In this document: piece after piece, positions 9,901 through 18,157 of the stretch
How positions within the stretch are numbered: the first letter of the stretch is position 1
Layout: every line of letters starts with the position of its first letter
Assembly (NCBI RefSeq): GCF_024169315.1
Contig: NZ_JALJWR010000001.1
Location: forward strand, 6,126,501-6,190,500
Direction of reading: 5' to 3'
Source: Pseudomonas migulae
Lineage (GTDB): Bacteria; Pseudomonadota; Gammaproteobacteria; Pseudomonadales; Pseudomonadaceae
Length of the DNA: 64,000 nucleotides
Notes under the pieces: model-generated
Database searches by the model: none
Seen by the model: only the letters and a program-made list of their open reading frames with translations
Told to the model about the DNA's origin: nothing
Program-made: the position numbers and the translations under genes

Positions 9901-10275
9901 ACTGCCGTTGATCTCCAGCCAGTGCAGGCTGCCGTCGGGCCAGCGGATGCGGTGGTGCATCGCCTGCTCCAGCGGGGCGCCGGCGATCACGGCGTGGAAC
10001 GCGCGAATGGTTTTGGCCCGGTCTTCGGGGGGCAACAGGTCAAGGTATTCCAGGTCGGCCGGCAATGGCTGCCGGGGATCGAAGCCGAATAACGCCTGCG
10101 TGCCCCGCGACCAACTGATCTGCCCGCGCTCGATGTCCCAGTACCACGCGCCCAACCTTGCGCCGTTGAGGGCGGCCAGCAACTGTGGCGCGCTTTCCCA
10201 ACTTTGCTCGGACCGTTTCGGGTCTAGCGCCTGTATACGTGGCATCGGCGGAATACGGTCAACAGATTTCGGCAT
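6997..10275 (-). CDS. multi-PAS GGDEF-EAL cyclic-di-GMP signalling protein
   Basis: A 1092-residue sensor. Five PAS-type repeats can be counted at about residues 25-150, 155-275, 277-405, 406-530 and 530-650, several opening with SEEKFA and then SPD. The GGDEF domain (about 660-825) keeps the active motif LGGDEF and has RMED five residues before it, fitting the RxxD product-inhibition site. The EAL domain (about 835-1085) keeps EALVRW, KLEITEG and DDFGTGYSSL, so it could be an active phosphodiesterase. No membrane segment is seen, so it is probably cytoplasmic. ATG 10275 has AAGG eight bases upstream. It likely turns c-di-GMP over in response to redox or a ligand. Confidence 0.93.
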   Translation of the reverse strand: MPKSVDRIPPMPRIQALDPKRSEQSWESAPQLLAALNGARLGAWYWDIERGQISWSRGTQALFGFDPRQPLPADLEYLDLLPPEDRAKTIRAFHAVIAGAPLEQAMHHRIRWPDGSLHWLEINGSLLPDKHGRPRMIGVIREITHQRQREQALSSSEKRFATLFHLCPNMVLLTRQEDGLITEANQYFESLFGWPVQNAIGRTTLELGLWVHPEQREKLVKATKAKGELVSMEVQFRASNGQVHDGILSAQKVELEGQPYLLSTFLDTTERKVAELALKDSQERLDLALDSAQLGTWDWHIPSGMLYGSARAAQLHGLDPIPFHESFEEFFEGVPGEERDSMRDAYRSLREGPAGNYQLTYRVQLEDGTSRYLESRARLYRDENGAPLRMAGTLLDITDQVEREQKLVASEEKFATLFQVSPDPICVTRQDTGQFIEINSSFTQTFGWSTAEVIGRSADEIGLWDASAKSLRRIEQVIREQGLNNVAILVQHKDGQSLTCVISSRQISVGDQPCIVTTLRDITQQQRSEAALKASEEKFAKAFHSSPDAITITERDTGRYLEVNDGFCRLTGYRADEVVGRTVYQVGIWAEEKQRSALLAEIQIKGRVHHQEMLGRNKRGELLTVEVSVEPITLNETACLLLTARDVSLLKNAEAQIRHLAYHDPLTNLPNRALLMDRLSQQIALLKRHNLRGALMFLDLDHFKHINDSLGHPVGDTVLKIITARLEASVRMEDTVARLGGDEFVVLLSGLEGSHNEVSAQVRELADTLRELLSEPMFLDGQRLQVTPSIGIALIPDHGSTPTDLLKRADIALYRAKDSGRNTTQMYHNTMQKAASERLRMETDLRLALSRGEFEVHYQPQVDARDNRIVGAEALVRWCHPELGAQSPTEFIKVLEDSGLILEVGTWIVEEVCAAFKKLIAKGLIDPLDFSLCVNISPRQFRQNDFVERIEHSLVSHGLPCSLLKLEITEGIVIQNLEDTISKMRRLKKLGVSFAMDDFGTGYSSLTYLKRLPVDTLKIDQSFIRDATTDPNDAEIIRAIVAMARSLELKVIAEGVETPEQLEFLQGLGCHFYQGYLHSSPLPVEAFQKLLK

Positions 10276-10341
10276 TGGCAGGCCTTGGGCTGAATTGGGC
10301 GTTAGGCACAGGAGTTCGCGGCTCTATAGGAGTAGCACAAG

Positions 10342-11232
10342 TTAGCCTGGAGTCCCTGGCAGATCGATTTGTGCATCCAGCAAGGCCATAAAAGCCCGTG
10401 CCGCGTTCGACAGCGTCCGTTCGGTATGCAAGATATAGCCTAGCTGGCGAGTCAGTTGTATGCCCGGCAAAGGTATTCGTGCAACTTGATCGTCGAGCAT
10501 GGTGCGCGGCAACACGCTCCAGGCCAGGCCGATCGAGACCATCATCTTGATGGTTTCCAGATAATTCGTGCTCATGGCGATGTTCGGCGTCAAGCCTTGC
10601 GCTTCAAACAGGCGCTGGACGATATGGTGAGTAAAGGTGTTGCCGCCGGGAAACACGGCTGGATGCAGGGCAATGTCCGCCAGGGTCACAGCGCCATTGC
10701 TGATCAATGAGTGCTCCGGGGCGACCACGAAATCCAGCGGGTCGTCCCACACCGGGGTGGCCTTGACCAGGGCGTGTGGCTCGGGCGCGAGGGTGATGAC
10801 CGCCAGTTCGGCGCGGCCGTGGAGAATTTCTTCGTAGGCCACTTCCGAATCGAGGAACTGAATATCCAGCGCGACTTGTGGGTAGCGGCGAGTGAACTCC
10901 CTTAATAAGGGCGGCAAACGGTGCAGGCCGATGTGGTGACTGGTGGCCAGGGTCAGGCGGCCGCTCACTTCACCGGTCAGGTTGGTCAGGGCGCGGCGGG
11001 TGTCGTCCAGCACATTCAGAATCTGATAAGCCCGTGGCAGCAGGGCGCGACCGGCCTCCGTCAGGCCGACTTCGCGGCCCAGTCGGTCAAACAGGCGCAC
11101 CTTCAATTGCTGCTCCAGCCCGGCAATGCGTTTGCTGATCGCCGGTTGTGTCAGGTGCAGCCGTTCGCCGGCGCCGGAGAAGCTTCCAGTCTCGGCGATG
11201 GCAATAAAGGCATTGAGGTTGGCGAGGTCCAT
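10342..11232 (-). CDS. LysR-family transcriptional regulator, divergent from leuC
   Basis: A 296-residue LysR protein. The N-terminal winged helix (MDLANLNAFIAIAETGSFSG, then LHLTQPAISKRIAGLEQQL) is canonical, followed by a co-inducer-binding domain of two alpha/beta lobes. The start is placed at ATG 11232 because family members begin with MDLANLNAF; the frame stays open a few codons upstream to 11262. It is read away from leuC, with about 150 bases between. In other pseudomonads a LysR gene occupies the same place, which suggests control of leuC or of itself, but no target is proven here. Confidence 0.92.
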   Translation of the reverse strand: MDLANLNAFIAIAETGSFSGAGERLHLTQPAISKRIAGLEQQLKVRLFDRLGREVGLTEAGRALLPRAYQILNVLDDTRRALTNLTGEVSGRLTLATSHHIGLHRLPPLLREFTRRYPQVALDIQFLDSEVAYEEILHGRAELAVITLAPEPHALVKATPVWDDPLDFVVAPEHSLISNGAVTLADIALHPAVFPGGNTFTHHIVQRLFEAQGLTPNIAMSTNYLETIKMMVSIGLAWSVLPRTMLDDQVARIPLPGIQLTRQLGYILHTERTLSNAARAFMALLDAQIDLPGTPG

Positions 11233-11379
11233 TGCTGTATTCCAGTTGGTTATCCAAAGCATAAAAAATATGAATTTGAGTTATTTAATGTAACCCCCTA
11301 GGATCGACCTCACAAGCCAAAGGGTTATTGAAATTCTCAAGACCCGGGGCATAGAAACAAGCTGATGAGGAACCGTCTG

Positions 11380-12798
11380 ATGGCCGGCAAAACGCTCTAC
11401 GACAAGCTCTGGGATTCGCATTTGGTCAAGCAGCGCGACGATGGCTCTGCGCTGATCTACATCGATCGTCACATCATCCACGAAGTGACCTCGCCGCAAG
11501 CCTTTGAAGGCCTGCGTCTGGCCGGGCGCAAGCCTTGGCGCATCGATGCCAACATCGCGACCCCGGACCACAACGTACCGACCACGCCGGAGCGCAAGGG
11601 CGGCATTGAAGCCATTGTCGACCAGGTCTCGCGTTTGCAGGTTCAGACCCTCGACGACAACTGCGATGAATATGGCATCGTCGAATTCAAGATGAATGAT
11701 GTGCGTCAAGGCATCGTGCACGTGATCGGCCCGGAGCAGGGCGCGACCTTGCCGGGCATGACCGTGGTCTGCGGCGACTCCCACACCTCGACCCACGGCG
11801 CCTTCGGTGCTCTGGCTCACGGTATCGGCACTTCCGAGGTCGAGCACGTGCTCGCCACCCAGTGCCTGGTCGCCAAGAAAATGAAGAACATGCTGGTGTC
11901 GGTCGAAGGCAAACTGCCGTTCGGCGTGACCGCCAAGGACATCGTTCTCGCGGTCATCGGCAAGATCGGCACCGCTGGCGGTAACGGCCATGCGATCGAG
12001 TTCGCCGGTAGCGCGATTCGCGATCTGTCGGTCGAAGGCCGCATGACCATCTGCAACATGTCCATCGAGGCCGGCGCTCGCGTAGGCCTGGTAGCGGCAG
12101 ATGAAAAAACCGTGGCCTACGTGAAGGGCCGTCCATTTGCCCCGAAAGGCGCGGAATGGGACTTGGCCGTCGAAGCCTGGAAAGACCTGGTGACTGATAA
12201 AGACGCCAAATTCGACACCATCGTCGAGCTCGACGCGACCCAGATCAAACCGCAAGTCAGCTGGGGCACTTCGCCTGAGATGGTATTGGCCGTTGACCAG
12301 AACGTTCCCGATCCTGCGAAGGAAATGGACCTGGTCAAGCGCGGTTCCATCGAGCGCGCCTTGAAATACATGGGTTTGACCGCCAATCAGGCGATCACCG
12401 ACATCCAGCTCGACCGTGTATTCATCGGTTCCTGCACCAACTCGCGGATCGAAGATTTGCGCGCTGCCGCCGTCATCGCCAAGGGCCGCAAAGTGGCTTC
12501 GACCATCAAGCAGGCCATCGTGGTGCCGGGCTCGGGTCTGGTGAAGGCGCAGGCGGAATCCGAAGGCCTGGACAAGATTTTCCTCGACGCCGGTTTCGAA
12601 TGGCGCGAGCCGGGTTGCTCGATGTGCCTGGCGATGAACCCGGACCGTTTGGAGTCGGGCGAGCATTGCGCGTCGACCTCCAACCGTAACTTCGAAGGCC
12701 GTCAGGGCGCCGGTGGTCGTACCCACCTCGTGAGCCCGGCCATGGCCGCCGCCGCCGCGGTGAACGGTCGTTTCGTCGACGTCCGTGAATTGATCTAA
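11380..12798 (+). CDS. leuC: 3-isopropylmalate dehydratase large subunit
   Basis: With LeuD it isomerises 2-isopropylmalate to 3-isopropylmalate, the second step of leucine synthesis. The 472-residue product is aconitase-like. The 4Fe-4S ligands are seen in [14 protein letters not shown] and in [10 protein letters not shown], and HxxDHNVPT-type sequence ([15 protein letters not shown]) is present. ATG 11380 ([14 protein letters not shown]) is the family start; an upstream ATG at 11365 is less likely. leuD follows after 10 bases, so the two subunits are co-translated from one operon. Confidence 0.98.
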   Translation: MAGKTLYDKLWDSHLVKQRDDGSALIYIDRHIIHEVTSPQAFEGLRLAGRKPWRIDANIATPDHNVPTTPERKGGIEAIVDQVSRLQVQTLDDNCDEYGIVEFKMNDVRQGIVHVIGPEQGATLPGMTVVCGDSHTSTHGAFGALAHGIGTSEVEHVLATQCLVAKKMKNMLVSVEGKLPFGVTAKDIVLAVIGKIGTAGGNGHAIEFAGSAIRDLSVEGRMTICNMSIEAGARVGLVAADEKTVAYVKGRPFAPKGAEWDLAVEAWKDLVTDKDAKFDTIVELDATQIKPQVSWGTSPEMVLAVDQNVPDPAKEMDLVKRGSIERALKYMGLTANQAITDIQLDRVFIGSCTNSRIEDLRAAAVIAKGRKVASTIKQAIVVPGSGLVKAQAESEGLDKIFLDAGFEWREPGCSMCLAMNPDRLESGEHCASTSNRNFEGRQGAGGRTHLVSPAMAAAAAVNGRFVDVRELI

Positions 12799-12808
12799 GG
12801 AGCGCAGC

Positions 12809-13453
12809 ATGAAAGCTTTTACCCAGCACACTGGTCTTGTCGCGCCTCTGGATCGTGCCAACGTCGACACCGACCAGATCATCCCGAAGCAGTTCTTGAA
12901 GTCGATCAAGCGCACCGGTTTTGGCCCGAACCTGTTCGATGAGTGGCGTTATCTGGATGTGGGGCAGCCGTATCAGGACAACTCCAAGCGTCCGTTGAAC
13001 AAGGACTTCGTCCTCAACGCCGAGCGTTATCAAGGCGCCAGCGTGTTGCTGGCCCGCGAAAACTTCGGTTGCGGCTCCAGCCGCGAGCACGCGCCGTGGG
13101 CGCTGGAAGAGTACGGTTTCCGCAGCATCATCGCGCCGAGCTACGCCGACATCTTCTTCAACAACAGCTTCAAGAACGGCTTGCTGCCGATCATCTTGAG
13201 CGACGCCGAGGTGGATGAGCTGTTTCAGCAGGTTGAAGCGAGTCCTGGCTACCAGTTGCAAGTCGATCTGGAAGCCCAGACCGTGACCCGTCCGGACGGC
13301 AAAGTGTTGAGTTTCGAAATCGACGCGTTCCGTAAGCATTGCCTGCTCAATGGCCTGGATGATATCGGCCTGACCTTGCAGGACCATGAGGCGATTGCAA
13401 CGTTTGAAACCAAGCATCGGGCGAGCCAGCCTTGGTTGTTTCGCGATGCTTGA
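12809..13453 (+). CDS. leuD: 3-isopropylmalate dehydratase small subunit
   Basis: A 214-residue partner of LeuC that carries the swivel domain of the aconitase fold. The signature [17 protein letters not shown] is present near residue 90, and the N-terminal [16 protein letters not shown] is typical. Ribosome site AAGGAGCGC precedes ATG 12809. After the stop codon there is a REP element, and the next gene is a methyltransferase rather than leuB. Confidence 0.98.
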   Translation: MKAFTQHTGLVAPLDRANVDTDQIIPKQFLKSIKRTGFGPNLFDEWRYLDVGQPYQDNSKRPLNKDFVLNAERYQGASVLLARENFGCGSSREHAPWALEEYGFRSIIAPSYADIFFNNSFKNGLLPIILSDAEVDELFQQVEASPGYQLQVDLEAQTVTRPDGKVLSFEIDAFRKHCLLNGLDDIGLTLQDHEAIATFETKHRASQPWLFRDA

Positions 13454-13486
13454 TTGAGCTGAAATTTATGTAGACAGGGCCGGCCT

Positions 13487-13553
13487 CTTCGCGAGCAAGC
13501 CCGCTCCCACATTTGAAATGCATTCCCCTGTGGGAGCGGGCTTGCTCGCGAAG
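13487..13553. repeat. REP-type inverted repeat between leuD and the methyltransferase gene
   Basis: CTTCGCGAGCAAGCCCGCTC and its exact inverse on the right enclose about 20 bases. This copy uses the GCGAGCAAGC core variant, as do those at 30714 and 47218. Confidence 0.9.
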
Positions 13554-13601
13554 GCGGCAGTTCCGGCAACACAAGGCTAAACCTTAAAAAAGGAATTCCC
13601 C

Positions 13602-14369
13602 ATGACCAGCACCGCCCAACACTCTCAGGTTGTACAAAAGCAATTCGGTGAACAGGCCGCGGCCTACCTGAGCAGCGCCGTTCACGCTCAAGGCACCGAA
13701 TTCGCACTGCTACAAGCCGAAGTGGCCGGGCAGGGCGATGCCCGGGTGCTGGACCTGGGTTGCGGCGCCGGTCATGTGAGTTTCCACGTGGCCTCGCTGG
13801 TGAAAGAAGTGGTGGCCTACGACCTGTCGCAGCAAATGCTCGACGTGGTTGCCGCCGCAGCCGTTGATCGGGGTTTTAGCAATGTGACCACGGTCCTCGG
13901 CGCCGCCGAACGCCTGCCGTTCGCCGATGGCGAGTTCGATTTCGTCTTCAGCCGTTATTCGGCGCACCATTGGAGCGATCTCGGCCTGGCCCTGCGCGAA
14001 GTCCGTCGGGTGCTGAAGCCGGGCGGCGTGGCGGCGTTCGTCGACGTGTTGTCACCGGGCAGCCCGTTGTTCGACACTTACCTGCAAAGCGTCGAAGTGC
14101 TGCGCGACACCAGCCATGTGCGCGATTATTCCGCCGGCGAGTGGTTGCGTCAGGTCAGCGAGGCGGGGTTGCACACTCGCAGCACCACGCGCCAACGCCT
14201 GCGTCTGGAATACACCTCCTGGGTTGAGCGCATGCGCACACCTGAAGTGATGCGCGCCGCGATCCGTGAGTTGCAGCAGTCGATGGGCAACGAAGTGCGC
14301 GAATATTTTGAGATTGAGGCCGATGGTTCGTTCAGTACCGATGTGCTGGTACTGATGGCCGAACGATAG
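13602..14369 (+). CDS. class I SAM-dependent methyltransferase
   Basis: A 255-residue Rossmann methyltransferase of the UbiE/Methyltransf_11 type. SAM-binding motif I is VLDLGCGAGHVS (about residues 47-58), the acidic loop is VAYDLSQQM, and motif IV/post regions are FVFSRYSAHHW and LKPGGVAAFVDV. The start follows AAAGGAATTCCCC. It sits between leuD and leuB, with about 150 and 50 bases on either side, a place also taken by a methyltransferase in related genomes as I recall. A link to leucine synthesis is not evident; the substrate is unknown. Confidence 0.9.
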   Translation: MTSTAQHSQVVQKQFGEQAAAYLSSAVHAQGTEFALLQAEVAGQGDARVLDLGCGAGHVSFHVASLVKEVVAYDLSQQMLDVVAAAAVDRGFSNVTTVLGAAERLPFADGEFDFVFSRYSAHHWSDLGLALREVRRVLKPGGVAAFVDVLSPGSPLFDTYLQSVEVLRDTSHVRDYSAGEWLRQVSEAGLHTRSTTRQRLRLEYTSWVERMRTPEVMRAAIRELQQSMGNEVREYFEIEADGSFSTDVLVLMAER

Positions 14370-14420
14370 AATTTTTCCGGGTGCGCCCAAGGGCGCACCG
14401 ACTGATGACATGAGGAAAGC

Positions 14421-15503
<1,083 letters not shown>

Positions 15504-15572
15504 TCTCTCGGGCCCGCTGCAACTTTCACTCTTGAAAGCAGCGGCCCACTTTTTAAAGAAGGTGTAGTTGCG

Positions 15573-16685
15573 ATGAAACGTGTAGGTCTGATCGGTTGGC
15601 GCGGTATGGTCGGTTCCGTGCTCATGCAGCGGATGCTGGAAGAGCAGGATTTCGATCTTATCGAGCCGGTGTTTTTCACCACTTCGAATGTCGGTGGCCA
15701 AGGCCCGTCCGTGGGCAAGGACATTGCTCCGCTCAAGGACGCTTACAGCATTGAAGAGCTGAAAACCCTCGACGTGATTCTGACCTGCCAGGGTGGCGAC
15801 TACACCAGCGAAGTCTTCCCGAAGCTGCGCGAAGCCGGCTGGCAAGGTTACTGGATCGACGCCGCTTCCAGCCTGCGCATGCAGGATGACGCGGTGATCG
15901 TGCTGGACCCGGTGAACCGCAAGGTCATCGACCAGCAGCTCGACGCGGGCACCAAGAACTACATCGGCGGCAACTGCACCGTCAGCCTGATGCTGATGGG
16001 CCTGGGCGGTCTGTTCGAAGCCGGTCTGGTCGAGTGGATGAGCGCCATGACTTATCAGGCGGCCTCCGGTGCCGGCGCGCAGAACATGCGTGAACTGATC
16101 AAGCAGATGGGCGCGACCCACGCCGCTGTCGCCGATCAACTGGCCGACCCGGCCAGCGCGATCCTCGACATCGACCGCCGTGTCGCCGAAGCCATGCGCA
16201 GCGACGCGTACCCGACCGAAAACTTCGGCGTACCGCTGGCCGGCAGCCTGATCCCGTGGATCGACAAGGAACTGCCGAACGGCCAGAGCCGCGAAGAGTG
16301 GAAGGCCCAGGCCGAGACCAACAAGATCCTCGGTCGCTTCAAGAGCCCGATCCCGGTGGACGGCATCTGCGTGCGCATCGGCGCCATGCGCTGCCACAGC
16401 CAGGCGCTGACCATCAAGTTGAACAAAGACGTGCCGATCGCCGACATCGAAGGGCTGATCAGCCAGCACAACCCTTGGGTCAAACTGGTGCCGAACAACC
16501 GCGACATCAGCATGCAGGAGCTGAGCCCGACCAAGGTTACCGGCACCCTGAATGTTCCGGTGGGTCGTCTGCGCAAGCTGAACATGGGTTCGCAGTTCGT
16601 CGGCGCGTTCACCGTCGGCGACCAGCTGCTGTGGGGCGCGGCCGAACCGCTGCGTCGCATGCTGCGGATTCTGCTTGAGCGTTGA
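15573..16685 (+). CDS. asd: aspartate-semialdehyde dehydrogenase
   Basis: Reduces aspartyl phosphate to aspartate semialdehyde with NADPH, feeding lysine, diaminopimelate, threonine and methionine synthesis. The 370-residue sequence has the nucleotide loop [14 protein letters not shown], the catalytic Cys in [12 protein letters not shown], and [14 protein letters not shown] near the C-terminus with the active-site His. The length and the inserted segment fit the gamma-proteobacterial Asd type. Ribosome site AAGAAGGTGTAGTTGCG precedes ATG 15573. A terminator hairpin follows the stop codon. Confidence 0.98.
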   Translation: MKRVGLIGWRGMVGSVLMQRMLEEQDFDLIEPVFFTTSNVGGQGPSVGKDIAPLKDAYSIEELKTLDVILTCQGGDYTSEVFPKLREAGWQGYWIDAASSLRMQDDAVIVLDPVNRKVIDQQLDAGTKNYIGGNCTVSLMLMGLGGLFEAGLVEWMSAMTYQAASGAGAQNMRELIKQMGATHAAVADQLADPASAILDIDRRVAEAMRSDAYPTENFGVPLAGSLIPWIDKELPNGQSREEWKAQAETNKILGRFKSPIPVDGICVRIGAMRCHSQALTIKLNKDVPIADIEGLISQHNPWVKLVPNNRDISMQELSPTKVTGTLNVPVGRLRKLNMGSQFVGAFTVGDQLLWGAAEPLRRMLRILLER

Positions 16686-16704
16686 TGGATTGAAGCAATG
16701 AAAG

Positions 16705-16738
16705 AACCCGCGCCTTGAAAGAGGTGCGGGTTTTTTTA
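16705..16738 (+). terminator. rho-independent terminator after asd
   Basis: AACCCGCGCC and GGTGCGGGTT form a hairpin with an 8-base loop, followed by seven T. Confidence 0.9.
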
Positions 16739-16765
16739 TGCCTTGTTGGGTGTCAGCTCCGCCGC

Positions 16766-16855
16766 CATCGCGGGCAAGCCCGCTCCCACAAGGTTTGTGT
16801 CGTGCGAAAGTTTGGGGGCAACACAAAACCTGTGGGAGCGGGCTTGCCCGCGATG
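16766..16855. repeat. REP-type inverted repeat between asd and usg
   Basis: CATCGCGGGCAAGCCCGCTC and its exact inverse lie at the two ends. The inside also folds, as AGGTTTTGTGT is mirrored by AGGTTTGTGT-type sequence. Confidence 0.9.
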
Positions 16856-16939
16856 AGGCCGGTACAGACGCCACATAATTGCCTGCACGCCACCCACCCG
16901 GTAAAGTGCCGCTCCCCCCGTTTCGCCAGAGGTAGAACC

Positions 16940-17950
16940 ATGAGCCAGTCCTTTGATATTGCCGTGATCGGCGCCACCGGTACTGTCGGCGAAACGCTGG
17001 TGCAGATTCTCGAAGAACGCGATTTTCCGGTCGGCAACCTGCACCTGTTGGCCAGCAGCGAGTCCGCCGGGCATTCGGTGCCGTTTCGCGGCAAGAACGT
17101 GCGGGTGCGGGAAGTCGATGAATTCGACTTCAGCAAAGTGCAATTGGTGTTTTTCGCCGCAGGCCCGGCGGTGACCTTGAGTTTCGTCGCGCGCGCCACG
17201 GCCGCCGGGTGCTCGCTGATCGATCTGTCCGGCGCCTTGCCGTCCGACCAGGCGCCGCAAGTAGTGCCGGAAGCCAATGCCGAGGTGTTGGCGGGTCTGA
17301 AAAAACCGTTCCAGGTCAGCAGCCCAAGCCCGTCGGCCACCACATTGGCCGTGGTGCTCGCGCCGTTGCTCGGTTTGCTTGACCTGCAACGCGTCAATGT
17401 GACTGCCAGCCTGGCGGTTTCTGCCCAAGGTCGCGAAGCCGTCACTGAACTGGCCCGGCAAACCGCCGAACTGCTCAATGTGCGTCCGCTGGAGCCGACT
17501 TTTTTCGATCGGCAGATGGCTTTCAACCTGTTGGCGCAAGTCGGCAAGCCCGATGATCAAGGCCATACGCTGCTGGAAAAACGTCTGGTGCGTGAGCTGC
17601 GTCAGGTCATGGCGTTGCCTTCATTGAAGATTTCCGTCACTTGCATTCAAGCCCCGGTGTTTTTTGGCGATAGCTTTAACGTGACCTTGCAGTCAGCGAG
17701 CGCTGTGGACCTGGCAAAAATCAACGAAGCGCTGGAAGACGCGCCGGGTATCGAGCTGGTGGAAGCCGGCGATTACCCGACCGCGGTAGGCGACGCGGTA
17801 GGGCAGGATGTGGTCTACGTCGGTCGGGTTCGCGCTGGAATCGACGACCCGTCGGAACTTAATTTGTGGCTGACGTCAGATAACGTACGCAAAGGGGCGG
17901 CGCTCAATGCTGTGCAGGTGGCTGAATTGTTGATAAAAGACCTGCTGTAA
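16940..17950 (+). CDS. usg: Asd paralogue of the Usg type, probably without dehydrogenase activity
   Basis: A 336-residue protein with the semialdehyde dehydrogenase fold: NAD loop IAVIGATGTVGETLVQIL at the N-terminus and the dimerisation half after about residue 125. The position of the Asd catalytic Cys is taken by SSPSPSATTLAVVL, with no Cys, so the usual thioacyl chemistry is not possible. Usg proteins are known as Asd-like genes of unclear role next to fimV or truA-region genes. ATG 16940 follows CAGAGGTAGAACC. It is separated from asd by a terminator and a REP element. Confidence 0.9.
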   Translation: MSQSFDIAVIGATGTVGETLVQILEERDFPVGNLHLLASSESAGHSVPFRGKNVRVREVDEFDFSKVQLVFFAAGPAVTLSFVARATAAGCSLIDLSGALPSDQAPQVVPEANAEVLAGLKKPFQVSSPSPSATTLAVVLAPLLGLLDLQRVNVTASLAVSAQGREAVTELARQTAELLNVRPLEPTFFDRQMAFNLLAQVGKPDDQGHTLLEKRLVRELRQVMALPSLKISVTCIQAPVFFGDSFNVTLQSASAVDLAKINEALEDAPGIELVEAGDYPTAVGDAVGQDVVYVGRVRAGIDDPSELNLWLTSDNVRKGAALNAVQVAELLIKDLL

Positions 17951-18157
17951 AAGATACTTGCAGTAATTTGCAGAATGATTCTGGCCGGGCGCCATGCCTG
18001 GCCGGATTGCTGAAGGCGAGTCACCCTGCGGGGCTTTCCGGGGCATGACAGAAATGATCGCGCGCGACGACCCTTCGCCGCCGCGCGCAATGCCTTACGG
18101 CAGCGACTATCAATACCTTCTCGCTGGCCGAGGAATGTTCAAACAAAGGATGAGGCT

